Shown here piece by piece: positions 27,366 to 36,366 of a DNA stretch of 58,333 nucleotides. Source of the stretch: an uncultured Bacilli bacterium (GTDB taxonomy: Bacteria; Bacillota_I; Bacilli_A; RF39; UBA660); contig CAKOSN010000008.1 of assembly GCA_934102255.1 (NCBI GenBank), positions 1 to 58,333 on the forward strand, given 5' to 3'. The notes under the pieces are model-generated. The model was not told the DNA's origin. It did not search any database and saw nothing but the letters and a program-made list of their open reading frames with translations. A program made the position numbers and the translations under genes. Positions within the stretch are counted from its first letter, which is position 1; each line of letters begins with the position of its first letter.

Positions 27366-29363
27366 TTAATTAATTTTCACCACAAATGGGTCATTATTAG
27401 TCCCCATTCCCCCGGATATTTCTACATCAGCTTTCAGATTTATAACGGGGCGGGCACCAACACTGGTGTAGATGCCCCAACCGTTGTAAAGATATCCAAC
27501 GCTAAACAAACCCCACTCCTTAGCAGCGCCGCTTGCCGCACTAAAGTACGAAGGGGACATTGTCCAGTAATGTTGCGTAGAATAAGCCCAAGATAATTTA
27601 TTTATATGTCTTTGGTCCATACCAGCAAATACTAATTCATCATAAGTTATTAAACCAACAGGATAAGTTAAGGCTTTATTACCTATACTAGAATCTGATG
27701 TTGTATATAAATCTCTAGAAGGTTCTGGACAGGTAAACTGGGCAACATTCTTTACATACCTTCCATAAGTGCCGAAATTTGTATTTTTATCTGTTTGAAT
27801 TCCATCTCCATCATAAATTGTTCTATCGCCACAGAAACCAACAGCATTAGATACATAACTACTATATCCTTTATCTACAATATTAGTTTTATACCAGTTA
27901 TCAACTGCGGTTTTTATTGTTGAATTATTAGTATTATTATGTACTTCATCAATTGTTGTCCCATCTTTATCGCCGTACATATATCCGACATAAGTTGGAT
28001 CATTATATAAACTATTAAATTGATATGTTCGATTATTTATTGATTGTTTTACACCAGTAGCATTTTTTATAGTCCCGTCATAAATAAGTCTTATGGAACC
28101 ATCACCATTTATTCTTACAATTTGCCAATAAAAACCAGCAAACTGAACAATATTATTTTTTACATTACCACGATAATAATAGGTTGTTCCATAATCATCG
28201 GTTCCTTGATATATACCTTTATCCGATTTATCAGTTTCTAATTCGGTTTCGGTCAAAGTTACCATAGTAAGTTTATATGTAACACTATCATAGGAAACTT
28301 TATTCCATGTCGTTGTCCCAGTTGTCTTCGTTGCTCCTGTTACTTGATAAACTGTTATATCACCACTATTACTAGAAGTATACAATTTGCCAGTTGTCTG
28401 ATTGTATGTAATACTTTCTGCTTGAAAATAATACTTTTGATCACCACTAAAATCTAAAGTTGTTGGATCAGTATACACTGGATCTACTAACGAATATCTT
28501 GCCGTATCACTATTAAATTTCTTTGTTCTAAATAAACGTAACTTCGTATCATTCATAGTTAAGTTACTGGCTTGCGTAGTCTTATCTCCATTACCTGTAT
28601 CCTTATTATAAGTATTTATAACTCTTTCTGCTGGCTTAACAACAGATGTTGTAGTTGTATTTCCTGTTTTCTCTATCCACTTAATAACCGGCGTCGTATT
28701 AGTAACATCAACCGTTTGCTTAGCAGCAATCTTAGTTTTAGCAATAGCCGGTGTAGTTTGGTATTCATTGGCAAGGATTGCATCACCTAACTTAGTATAA
28801 CCAGCCGTTACCGGACTATAATTACCGGGTTCAGAAACCACTACTACTTTAGATTTAAAAACCTTATTCATAACATCATCATTAATAGTAGCATCTTCAT
28901 CCATCCAAAATGATACTGTATAATCTACTTCTTCATCGGCTCCTAAGTAACCTTCGGCAATGGTTCTTGATTCTGTTGAAGCATTAATAGTAGTACTTGC
29001 TACTTTATAAGTATCTAAAGTATTAATTGCCTCATTATTAACTCTTACAGCTACAAACCTACTATTTAAAGTTGTACCCTCTAACATTTCCATATTAACG
29101 TAGTAATGAGCAAAGATGGTACAAGTATTCTTTAAAGTAAAACTAAATGGTTTTAGTTTTAAACCTTCAGCATCAGTTATAGGAAAAGTACTACCTAAAG
29201 TTATTTCATCTTTTTGATTAATCATCTCAATATTAAAACAACCAGATGTTACATTATTACCTTTATCTCCCATTAAAGTTATTTTCCAATAAGCATAAGA
29301 TAAACCTATACTTGTTAAAACTATAATTAAACTAATAATTAATATAATAATTTTTTTCTTCAT
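27366..29363 (-). CDS. SipW-type signal surface protein behind invertible cassette D
   Basis: 665 residues with the layout of 25320-27290: hydrophobic signal (about 4-25), beta domain beginning CFNIEMINQKDEITLGSTFP, Thr-rich linker, FYWQIVRINGDGSIRLIYDG domain, GFCGDRT, and C-terminal YWTMSPSYF...GARPVINLKADVEI. The ATG at 29363 follows AGTAAGGA. Cassette D begins 95 bp upstream. Identity to its neighbour is very high in the middle and lower in the N-terminal domain, so these look like tandem duplicates diverging or exchanging modules. A surface or cell-envelope location is inferred from the signal. Confidence 0.75.
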   Translation of the reverse strand: MKKKIIILIISLIIVLTSIGLSYAYWKITLMGDKGNNVTSGCFNIEMINQKDEITLGSTFPITDAEGLKLKPFSFTLKNTCTIFAHYYVNMEMLEGTTLNSRFVAVRVNNEAINTLDTYKVASTTINASTESRTIAEGYLGADEEVDYTVSFWMDEDATINDDVMNKVFKSKVVVVSEPGNYSPVTAGYTKLGDAILANEYQTTPAIAKTKIAAKQTVDVTNTTPVIKWIEKTGNTTTTSVVKPAERVINTYNKDTGNGDKTTQASNLTMNDTKLRLFRTKKFNSDTARYSLVDPVYTDPTTLDFSGDQKYYFQAESITYNQTTGKLYTSSNSGDITVYQVTGATKTTGTTTWNKVSYDSVTYKLTMVTLTETELETDKSDKGIYQGTDDYGTTYYYRGNVKNNIVQFAGFYWQIVRINGDGSIRLIYDGTIKNATGVKQSINNRTYQFNSLYNDPTYVGYMYGDKDGTTIDEVHNNTNNSTIKTAVDNWYKTNIVDKGYSSYVSNAVGFCGDRTIYDGDGIQTDKNTNFGTYGRYVKNVAQFTCPEPSRDLYTTSDSSIGNKALTYPVGLITYDELVFAGMDQRHINKLSWAYSTQHYWTMSPSYFSAASGAAKEWGLFSVGYLYNGWGIYTSVGARPVINLKADVEISGGMGTNNDPFVVKIN

Positions 29364-29457
29364 AAATGTTTTCCTTACTACTTTATTATTACCAATTTTT
29401 TAAAAATAATTACTAAATTAGTGTAACCCACAGTAACCACTAGTCCGCATTTTCGGC

Positions 29458-29749
29458 TTCATAGAGTATCTAACTCTATGAAAAATCGATTGCAACCCTA
29501 GTATTTACCTAAGGTTTAAAAATTATTGACCATAAATTTGACCAGAATAGATTTAGATTCATTTGACTACAAAAGCCTTGGCAAGCCCTTATAAATACAG
29601 GAATTGCATAAAAATTTTTTGACCAGAAAATTGACTAAAAAGATGAAAAAAATCCCCTTTTAAATGCCTAAAATATGTGGTATAGTTTATATATAAGTTA
29701 AAAATAAGGCCCGAAAATCCGCTTTCATAGAGTTAGATACTCTATGAAA
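29458..29749. promoter_or_regulatory. Invertible promoter cassette D
   Basis: Site D1 at 29458-29483 has core TATCTAA and site D2 at 29723-29749 has core TTAGATA, exact reverse complements between TTCATAGAG and CTCTATGAAA arms. Heptamers start at 29526, 29538, 29563, 29619 and 29631, keeping the internal offsets 0/12/37/93/105. The array as a whole sits about one helical turn (11 bp) further from D1 and 10 bp closer to the promoter than in the other cassettes. The segment next to D1 carries an inner repeat in the opposite orientation to that of A-C. Confidence 0.85.
29658..29686 (+). promoter_or_regulatory. Outward-facing promoter inside cassette D (OFF)
   Basis: TTTTAA (29658-29663), 17 bp, extended -10 TGTGG-TATAGT (TATAGT at 29681-29686). 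The -35 is weaker than in the other cassettes. It reads toward radC's 3' end, antisense to it. Confidence 0.62.
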
Positions 29750-29796
29750 AGTATTGTTTTAAAACCTTATTTTTCCCAATTTTTTTTAATTTATAC

Positions 29797-30465
29797 TTAA
29801 TTATCGATAATACTTTTATAATTGGTATCACTTATAATAATGTGGTCTAATAAAGGAATATTCATTTTACTAGCTATTTCTTTTATTTCTTGCGTAACTC
29901 TTATATCTTCCTTACTAGGATTTAAATTACCAGAAGGATGATTATGGACTAAAATAATAGACGATGCTGATAAAGTAACAGCATATTTAAATACTTCTCT
30001 TGGATGAATTAAGCAACCATTTACCGTACCAATAAATAACTCTTTATAAGCAATTAATTTCTTAGAATTATCTAAATAAATACCAATTACTTTTTCTTGT
30101 TTAAGACCAATAAACATATATTTAAAATAATCATAAACACTTTTAGAACTTATTAACTTTATCTTCTCTTGATGATAATTTAATACTCTTTTACCTAATT
30201 CAATAGAAGCAAGAATACTTAGAGCACTTACTTCTCCTATCCCTTTTATTTTCATTAAATCTTTAATATCAATATTTAAAAAATTATTTAAATCACCTAC
30301 TCTTTGTAATACTTCAACAGATAAATTTTTAACATTTTTATCTTTAGTACCACATCTAATAATAAGACTTAATAATTCTTCATTACTTAAATTACTTATA
30401 CCCTTATTTTTAGCCCGATATCGAGGTTTTAATTCTTCTTGCATTTCTTTAATTTTATAATTCAT
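29797..30465 (-). CDS. radC: RadC family JAB/MPN-domain protein
   Basis: 222 residues: N-terminal UPF0758-type helical region with LSNEELLSLIIRCGTKDKN, a helix-hairpin-helix (MKIKGIGEVSALSILASIEL) and a C-terminal JAB/JAMM domain with HNHPSGNLNPSKED carrying the metal-binding HxHPSG...SxxD set. The family's biochemical role is unsettled despite the name. Its position between a SpoIIB-like gene and mreCD matches the Bacillus spoIIB-maf-radC-mre order. Accessory genes now separate it from both sides. Confidence 0.92.
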   Translation of the reverse strand: MNYKIKEMQEELKPRYRAKNKGISNLSNEELLSLIIRCGTKDKNVKNLSVEVLQRVGDLNNFLNIDIKDLMKIKGIGEVSALSILASIELGKRVLNYHQEKIKLISSKSVYDYFKYMFIGLKQEKVIGIYLDNSKKLIAYKELFIGTVNGCLIHPREVFKYAVTLSASSIILVHNHPSGNLNPSKEDIRVTQEIKEIASKMNIPLLDHIIISDTNYKSIIDN

Positions 30466-30489
30466 ATAATTTCTCTTTTCTATATATAT

Positions 30490-30584
30490 TTGTCCCTCTA
30501 TATATATTTATTACCGAGTAAGTCCTATTTTCCTTTAAAAATTTATAAGATTTAAAAAAAACTTAGAGTTTTTAACTAAGTTTT
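30490..30584. repeat. Direct repeat copy 1 flanking the rhuM gene (includes a terminator)
   Basis: About 95 bp beginning TTGTCCCTCTATATATATTT and ending CTTAGAGTTTTTAACTAAG-TTTT, nearly identical to 31635-31730. The last part is a CTTAG/CTAAG hairpin. Copy 1 lies between rhuM's 3' end and the radC start. Confidence 0.85.
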
Positions 30585-31583
30585 GTTTTTATCAGATATC
30601 TTTTTTAATTCATCAAGACTTTCTAAATATTGTATTTCAATATTGCTAGGTTTAGATATAATTTTATGTTTATACTTTTCATATTCTTCTTTGGCGTGAT
30701 TAATTGCAATCAAGTGACTAATTTTTCCATTATCATTTAATATATCTTTTCGATTCATAGTCAAAAAATAATTTAATTCTTCAATCCAATCGTTCATAGT
30801 CATCGCTTTTTCTTCTAAAGCCTGTAACTCTGCATAATCTAAATACATAGAAACAATGCGATTTAAGATGTCTAATTCTTTATCCGTTAAATAGTTTTTG
30901 GCAATTATTGCATCCTGTATTGTTGGAGTTTCGCCACTAAACTATGTCAAACCCATAAATTCTTTCTCAGAATCGGCTCTTTCATAAATAATTTCAGCCG
31001 CAGTATGTCCATGTGCTGCCCAATGCATTTTATTTTGAATTGTCTTAAAAAGCTCTTTAGTGGTTTCTGATTTCGAATCATAGTCAACGCTAGTAGCATA
31101 TATGTCGAGTATTTTTCGCCAAAAAACTTTTTCACTAGCCCTAATATCTCTAATTCTTGCTAATAATTCGTCAAAATATTTTCCTCCACCGGTTCTTTTT
31201 AATAATTCATCATTCATAGTAAAACCTTTAGTTATATATTCTGTTAATTTGTCATTTGCCCATCTTCTAAAGTTAGTTCCAATATTAGAATGTACTCTAA
31301 AGCCAACTGCTACAATCATATCAAGATTATAATACTTAATATCATAAGTTTTACCATTTGTAGCAACTGTTCGGAATTTCCGAACAGTTGAATTTTCTTC
31401 TAATTCTTTTTCATCTAAAATGTGCTTTATATGTTCAGAAATATTTGATTTGCTAGAATTATAAAGTTTTACTAACTCGGCTTGATTTAGCCAGACTGTG
31501 TTATCTTCTAATTTCACCTCTATATTATCTTTTCCATTTACATCTTTATAAATAATTATATTGCCGTATTTTTCCATCTTCAA
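30576..31583 (-). pseudogene. rhuM: RhuM-family protein interrupted by an in-frame amber codon
   Basis: Two frames in the same register (31583-30945 and 30941-30576) make a complete ~335-codon RhuM-family protein: DNTVWLNQAELVKLYNSSKS, KYYNLDMIVAVGFRVHS, WAAHGHTAAEIIYERADSEK, FMGLT, then TAG at 30942-30944, then FSGETPTIQDAII and the C-terminal NYLTDKELDILNRIVSMYLD. Relatives read FMGLTSFSG, so a serine codon appears to have mutated to TAG. RhuM proteins are DNA-binding-like accessory proteins of unclear function. The gene sits between two ~95-bp direct repeats. Readthrough is possible but unproven; the C-terminal piece may instead be made from an internal ATG at 30848. Confidence 0.85.
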
Positions 31584-31634
31584 TTCCTTTCTTATATTTA
31601 ATTATACATAATTATCGCAGTTAAATCAGTATAA

Positions 31635-31730
31635 TTGTCCCTCTATATATATTTATTACCGAGTAAGCCATATTTTCCTTTAAAAATTTATAAGATTTAA
31701 AAAAAAACTTAGAATTTTTAACTAAGTTTT
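31635..31730. repeat. Direct repeat copy 2 flanking the rhuM gene (includes a terminator)
   Basis: About 96 bp, nearly identical to 30490-30584, lying between the 3' end of the HipA-like pseudogene and the rhuM start. It carries the same CTTAGA...TAACTAAG hairpin. The arrangement suggests that rhuM and one copy of the repeat arrived as a unit. Confidence 0.85.
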
Positions 31731-31731
31731 A

Positions 31732-32930
31732 TTATTTACTATCTTCAATTAACTTTTTTAACTTATTTATTTGTCTACTAAGTAAAACACACAAATGATT
31801 AATTCTAGTATCAGAATATTTAGTTAAATATTGATAATGATGTAATAACTCATCATACCATTCTGGTAAATCTCCAATTAAACTAATATCTATTCTTTTT
31901 ATATTCTTTACTACTTTTATTATTTCATCAAATGGTTTTACTTCATAGAATAATCGCCCTTCACCAGATATATGTAATTCTAATGAATCATAATATTCAA
32001 TATTAAGACTCTGACCGTTATCAAATATAGGTGCTACATCCAGCCATTTTAAAGTATTAACATCTCTTATAATGCCAAAATTATTAAGATGTCTATCTTC
32101 ATTCATGATTAAATAATCTAAAATATACATATTTTCCATTTTAATTCTAGCATCTTTAATACCATTTTTTTCTAAAACACTTATATACTCTTCATAATCT
32201 TTAATATTACCATGTCTTTTTTTGCCAGACATTATTTGATTACAAGTAATAAATTGGGTATCTTTAGTAATAAAACAAGGATATTTAGATACTATCATAT
32301 CTTTATAAGTCGTAAGAGTGTAATTAAACCTAAACGTTTACAAATTTGGCTGGCTAGGACTTCATTAAATGGTTGTAAAGATTCATTTTTATAACCAACT
32401 TTTAATAAATATCTAATATTGTTCTCAATAATCCACGCCTTCTTTAGCATCCCATCAGTTATATTATTTGGGGTTTTCAAAGAAGAATTATCATAAATCA
32501 CACGGCTATTTTTAGATAAGGAAGCATCTAAAAAGGAAGCATAATCAAAATCATTATCAAAGAAATTAACATCGGCATAAGTCAAATTGGTATCTAATGG
32601 TTTTAACCAGTATTGGTCGGATAAAGATAAACCAAAAGCTTTATCCAGGAGTTCATAAGGAGCATTAATATTTAGGCGATGCATTAATAAATCTAACTTA
32701 TCACGCCAAGAAGGTATACCTCTTCCCTTAAACCAACTACTTAAAGAGGCTCTTAAAAAATTAGTATCGTTATCTTTATTCTCATAAATATTTTTTAATA
32801 TATAAGGAGCATAATCCATATTATAAATTTCTATAATATCGGTAAATCCACTAGTGGCGGTATCAAAATCTGCTTGTAAAACTTTGGTATTCTTATTCAT
32901 TAAAATGCATTTCGTAAAAATCATCTCCAA
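31732..32930 (-). pseudogene. HipA-like kinase gene split by a frameshift
   Basis: The first frame (32930-32295) gives SLSDQYWLKP, TPNNITDGMLKKAWII and LKVGYKNESLQPFNE. The second (to 31732) gives MIVSKYPCFITKDTQFI, YLIMNEDRHLNNFGIIRD and VAPIFDNGQSL, the HipA-like catalytic and metal-binding motifs. Restoring one T in the run at about 32325-32328 joins them as KRLGFNYTLTTYKDMIVSKY, matching the intact paralogue at 50707-51861 in layout. Thus a single-base deletion in a short homopolymer probably inactivated an approximately 400-residue kinase-like protein. An assembly error at the homopolymer is the alternative. Confidence 0.82.
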
Positions 32931-33037
32931 TTTAAATTAATTGTACTAAATATATTATAAAAAGTCTTAATTTAAAGCAATAATTATTTTATATTTTGTT
33001 TAATGGTGGGTGGTGGGAAGTAGCAATAAACTTTATA

Positions 33038-33067
33038 TTGACTAAACTAAAGCAAATAAATTACAAT
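33038..33067 (+). promoter_or_regulatory. Promoter of the first plus-strand array gene
   Basis: TTGACT (33038-33043), 18 bp, TACAAT (33062-33067), followed by ribosome site GAGGAG 8 nt before the ATG at 33087. The same TTGACT-18-TAnAAT layout precedes 34413. Confidence 0.65.
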
Positions 33068-33086
33068 AACTTATGAGGAGTGCAAG

Positions 33087-33614
33087 ATGGAAATAAATGA
33101 AGAAATAAATTTAAAAGAACGAAATATCAAATAGTTAAATGAGGAATTGGATAGTCTTTTTACAAAGAGCGCTATTAGAATATTAAAAATTAAGGGATTT
33201 ACTTTTTCTGTATCGGTAGCTTGCGGGGTTTTACTATTATTTGCAATTAGTGATGTCAAAATTTTTAGCAATGCTTTAATTAATGCGATGTACGCTCTAA
33301 CAACAATAGGTATTCCCCTACTTGCTTTTGGTAATCCTTTAAAAAATAAGAAGGTATTGGAAGTAAATAAGGCTAAAATTGCGGAAATCGTTGATGTTAA
33401 AGAGCCAGAATTAAAAAAAGAAATTGCTTCTTTACAAGAAAGTTTAAATCTTAAGAAAGAAAATGATACTGGAATTACTATGGCTAAAAGTGATAACATC
33501 AGTTATAGTAATACTGATACTTTAGAAAATGATATGACAAGTAAAAGTTCAAAGGAAAAAGGTCCTGTATTAAAACTTACTAAGAATCTATATCATACAG
33601 ATAGTAAAAATTAA
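33087..33614 (+). pseudogene. Two-TM coiled-coil array member 1, interrupted by TAG at codon 16
   Basis: A good promoter and GAGGAG lead to the ATG at 33087. The frame reads MEINEEINLKERNIK, then TAG (33132-33134), then LNEELDSLFTKSAIRILKIK and continues to 33614. It has two membrane segments (about residues 35-80), a short coiled coil and a C-terminal GPVLKLTKNL that resembles the LKLVPKN ending of its neighbours. Translation could restart at a TTG (33147) without a ribosome site. I regard it as a decayed or switched-off copy; the family is unrecognised. Confidence 0.6.
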
Positions 33615-33661
33615 AGTTACTATCTTTTTTATTGGCTTTATTTATGCACGCAAAGTTGTTA

Positions 33662-33716
33662 CATTGAAAATTAGCGGTAAAACCGTCAGCGAATTTCAAT
33701 GACTTTTTATCTTTTT
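33662..33716 (+). terminator. Hairpin terminator after array member 1
   Basis: CATTGAAA (33662-33669) pairs with TTTCAATG (33694-33701), with an inner GCGGT/ACCGT stem, followed by T-rich sequence on the plus strand only. It also separates the plus-strand gene from the convergent SPOR-domain gene. Confidence 0.6.
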
Positions 33717-34155
33717 ATAAATCACTACTATCTATTTCTTTTAACATACTATCTAATATAAGATTATAATTACTACTATCACAGCTCTTAAGTAAAGATT
33801 CATAATTATCAATAATCCCACTAGTCTTACTAGAAACATTTATAGCTTTTAAATAATAATTAAGACCAATAGAATTATAATAATTCTTTAAATTGTCTAT
33901 TAAAGTCGCATCTTTTAAAATAGCTGTATAAACACGATATATATCATTATCTAAAATAACGATGCCATTATTGGTACTTGCTTCTTTTACAGCATTATCC
34001 TTATTTTTATAGACACCGATTTGAAAAGCATAAACTTGACTTTTAATATTACTTACTTCTGTTATTGTTTCTGTATTAAATTTTTTTAAGAAAAAGAAGC
34101 CGAAAGTAAATCCTACTATGATAGCAAGAAAAATACTAATAATTGTTTTTTTCAT
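33715..34155 (-). CDS. spoIIB: SPOR-domain membrane protein, SpoIIB-like
   Basis: 146 residues: a membrane segment (about 4-25), then a SPOR-type repeat fold, YAFQIGVYKNKDNAVKEA...GIVILDNDIYRVYTAILKD. SPOR domains bind denuded peptidoglycan. SpoIIB is a membrane SPOR protein of the Bacillus engulfment stage encoded just upstream of maf-radC-mreBCD, and here this gene precedes radC on the same strand with accessory genes between. That synteny is the main support for the symbol. The ATG at 34155 has GGTGAT 5 nt upstream, like spoIVFA and spoIIGA. Confidence 0.6.
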   Translation of the reverse strand: MKKTIISIFLAIIVGFTFGFFFLKKFNTETITEVSNIKSQVYAFQIGVYKNKDNAVKEASTNNGIVILDNDIYRVYTAILKDATLIDNLKNYYNSIGLNYYLKAINVSSKTSGIIDNYESLLKSCDSSNYNLILDSMLKEIDSSDL

Positions 34156-34345
34156 AATATCACCAGTTTTATTTTATAATAATGACTTTAAATAATATGT
34201 CGAATTTGTTGGGATTACTTTCATTTGTTTTTTCTTTTTTTATTATAGTCGTTAGTTTTGACCATTACTTTTACTAGTTAGCTAATTTATAGATTATATT
34301 TTAAAAAGAAAAATTCAGAAATTATAGAAATCTCCGCTAAATTAA

Positions 34346-34375
34346 TTGACTTTCCTACTTTGTCTAGTTTAGAAT
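34346..34375 (+). promoter_or_regulatory. Promoter of the main plus-strand array
   Basis: TTGACT (34346-34351), 18 bp, TAGAAT (34370-34375); ribosome site GGAAAGGG precedes the ATG at 34413. It resembles the promoter at 33038-33067. Confidence 0.6.
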
Positions 34376-34412
34376 ATTAAGCAATTATTGTTACTAGGAA
34401 AGGGTTTATACT

Positions 34413-35051
34413 ATGAATATAGAATTAATAAAAATAAATAAGAATGTAGGGATTGTTACCGATGAGGCCGGTAAATCAAAAACAGTTGAGGTCCGTGATG
34501 CCAATTTAGAAAGCGTTTTATTAAAAGAAAACGAATTAGAAAATGCTAAAAAAGCTTTGGAAGGCATTCAAGATGAGTTTGCTGACATTGATTGGAATAA
34601 TCATAAAGTAAAAGTATCATGCTTAGTAGTTCTATTTGCCGGAGTAGTTTATGCTATACCACCTATTATCTTGGCTGTTGGAGGAAAAATGCCTTGGATA
34701 ATAGCAGCAAAAATACTCTTTACTATTGGTCTTTTAGTTGGTGGAATTGAAGCATTTAATTTGAATCTTCAAAAATATATTTTTGATAAAAATACAAAAA
34801 AACTTATGGAGAAAAAAGAAGATTTAGAGAAAAAAGTTCATGATTTAGAAGAAGAATTAGAGGTATTAAAGAAAAGAAGTCAGTTTAAGGAATTTAGTAA
34901 ATCTGAAGAACAAGCTGATGTTAGAACTGATGATATGACATTAGGAAATGATTATGCAAATAATGTTAGTTATTTTTATAATCCAAGAGATGTTAAAGTA
35001 CTTAAATTAGTACCAGAAAGAAATAGAAATAATAATAAAGATAATAAATAG
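34413..35051 (+). CDS. Two-TM coiled-coil array member 2
   Basis: 212 residues. The N-terminal conserved region MNIELIKINKNVGIVTDEAG...LLKENELENAKKAL is followed by two membrane segments (about residues 68-90 and 100-118), a strong Lys/Glu coiled coil (about 130-165) and a C-terminal VKVLKLVPERN motif. I do not recognise the family. Members of the array share the two ends and the topology but differ in the middle. Cytosolic coiled coils with a membrane hairpin are inferred. Distance to the next member is only about 20 bp, so the genes form an operon. Confidence 0.7.
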   Translation: MNIELIKINKNVGIVTDEAGKSKTVEVRDANLESVLLKENELENAKKALEGIQDEFADIDWNNHKVKVSCLVVLFAGVVYAIPPIILAVGGKMPWIIAAKILFTIGLLVGGIEAFNLNLQKYIFDKNTKKLMEKKEDLEKKVHDLEEELEVLKKRSQFKEFSKSEEQADVRTDDMTLGNDYANNVSYFYNPRDVKVLKLVPERNRNNNKDNK

Positions 35052-35071
35052 AAAAGGATTTAGTAAAGATT

Positions 35072-35710
35072 ATGAATAAAGAATTAATAAAATTAAGTAA
35101 TAATTTAGGTGCCGTTACTAATGAAAACGGTGATGTTAAAATAATAGAAGTAAATGAAGAAAAAAGCAGTTTGGAAGATATATTATTAAAAGAAAACGAA
35201 ATAGAAAATATTCAAAATAAAATATATTCCTTACAAGCAACTTTGACTGAAAAAAACGTTCGTAAAATGACAGCGATAATCTTTGGGCTTATTTTTGTTT
35301 TTGCCTCTTTGCCATTTTCAATATGTTTAGTTTTAGATGAGTCAAGTTATCTTTTTTGGGCTTTATTAAAAATAACTCCATTTATTTTTGAAGGAATTAT
35401 ACCATTTACATTTGTTGGTAATCCAATTACTTTTGCTAAAAATTTAAGAAAGCTTAAAGAAAAGATAAAAACTACAGAAAAAGAATTAAAAGATAAACAA
35501 GAAGAGTTAGAAAGCCTAAAAAAAGTAAGTGAATTTAAAGAAAGAGATGAATCTTTTGATATGATTAGTTCTAAAAAAGAAGAAATTAACCCAGCAAAAG
35601 AAATCGAGGCTGCAATAACTTATTCTTTAAACGATAATAATATTTCTAAAGGAAAAGTTCGTGTGCTAAGATTAGTACCTAAAAATAATGTTCAAGAAGA
35701 TAATAAATAG
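35072..35710 (+). CDS. Two-TM coiled-coil array member 3
   Basis: 212 residues with the family start MNKELIKLSNNLGAVTNENG and LLKENEIENIQNKI, two membrane segments (about 67-88 and 93-115, the second ending FVGNPITF), a Lys/Glu coiled coil and the C-terminal VRVLRLVPKNN. Preceded by GAAAAGGA. Function unknown. It shares GNPIT with member 5, suggesting a common membrane-exit motif. Confidence 0.7.
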   Translation: MNKELIKLSNNLGAVTNENGDVKIIEVNEEKSSLEDILLKENEIENIQNKIYSLQATLTEKNVRKMTAIIFGLIFVFASLPFSICLVLDESSYLFWALLKITPFIFEGIIPFTFVGNPITFAKNLRKLKEKIKTTEKELKDKQEELESLKKVSEFKERDESFDMISSKKEEINPAKEIEAAITYSLNDNNISKGKVRVLRLVPKNNVQEDNK

Positions 35711-35729
35711 GAATAGGAAAATTAAAATT

Positions 35730-36310
35730 ATGAATGATAAGTTAGAAGATAAAAATTTAGAAACTACTTTAAATGAAGAAAATGCTAAATTACTAAATAA
35801 TATGAACGGAAAAGAAAATATAAGTGAAATTGTGGCTACTGAAAAAGAATTAAAAAATTATAACGAAATACTTTCTTTTTTAAAAGAAGAATTAAAAGTC
35901 CAAGAAAAAAGCAAATTTTTAAAAATACTTTTTAATTTAGTTTTTATTATGGGTGTAGTTGGTACTTTATTCTTATTTTTTCAATGTATAAACGGACAAT
36001 TAAGTAGGCTTGAATTAATAAGTCTTGTTACTTTTTCTATTGGTGATATTATAATTTTACTGATAATATCCCAGAAATAAAAAGGCAAATAACTGATTTA
36101 GAAAATAGAATTGTTCCGGCTTTAGAACAAAAACTAGAAGAAGAAAAAGTAAGAGCTAAGACATTAGAAGCAAATAAATCTAAAGTTAAAGTTGAAGCCA
36201 AAAAGGAAGAAGTTACAATTCAAAGCGATTGTTCTTTAAATGATAATTTTAAAGAGCAAAAAGGAAAAGCTAGAAGTTTAAAATTAGTACCTAAAAATGA
36301 TAATAAATAA
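35730..36310 (+). pseudogene. Two-TM coiled-coil array member 4, frameshifted
   Basis: From the ATG at 35730 the frame encodes ENAKLLNNMNGKENISEIVA, a coiled coil and two membrane segments, then stops at 36078-36080 soon after GDIIILLIIS. A different frame continues as IPEIKRQITDLENRIVPALE to the family C-terminus ARSLKLVPKND at 36310. A -1-type shift (or single-base loss) near 36045-36060 is needed to join them. The family N-terminus is also shortened. Probably a broken copy. Confidence 0.65.
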
Positions 36311-36366
36311 TTGACTTTAGGAAACTTTTAGCATAGAATAAACAGCACGAAGAAAGGGGCTTATAT

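Noticed and set aside
33662..33701. Hairpin after array gene 1 as an attachment site
   Set aside because: Position directly after a stop codon with T-rich sequence on the same strand is better explained as a terminator.
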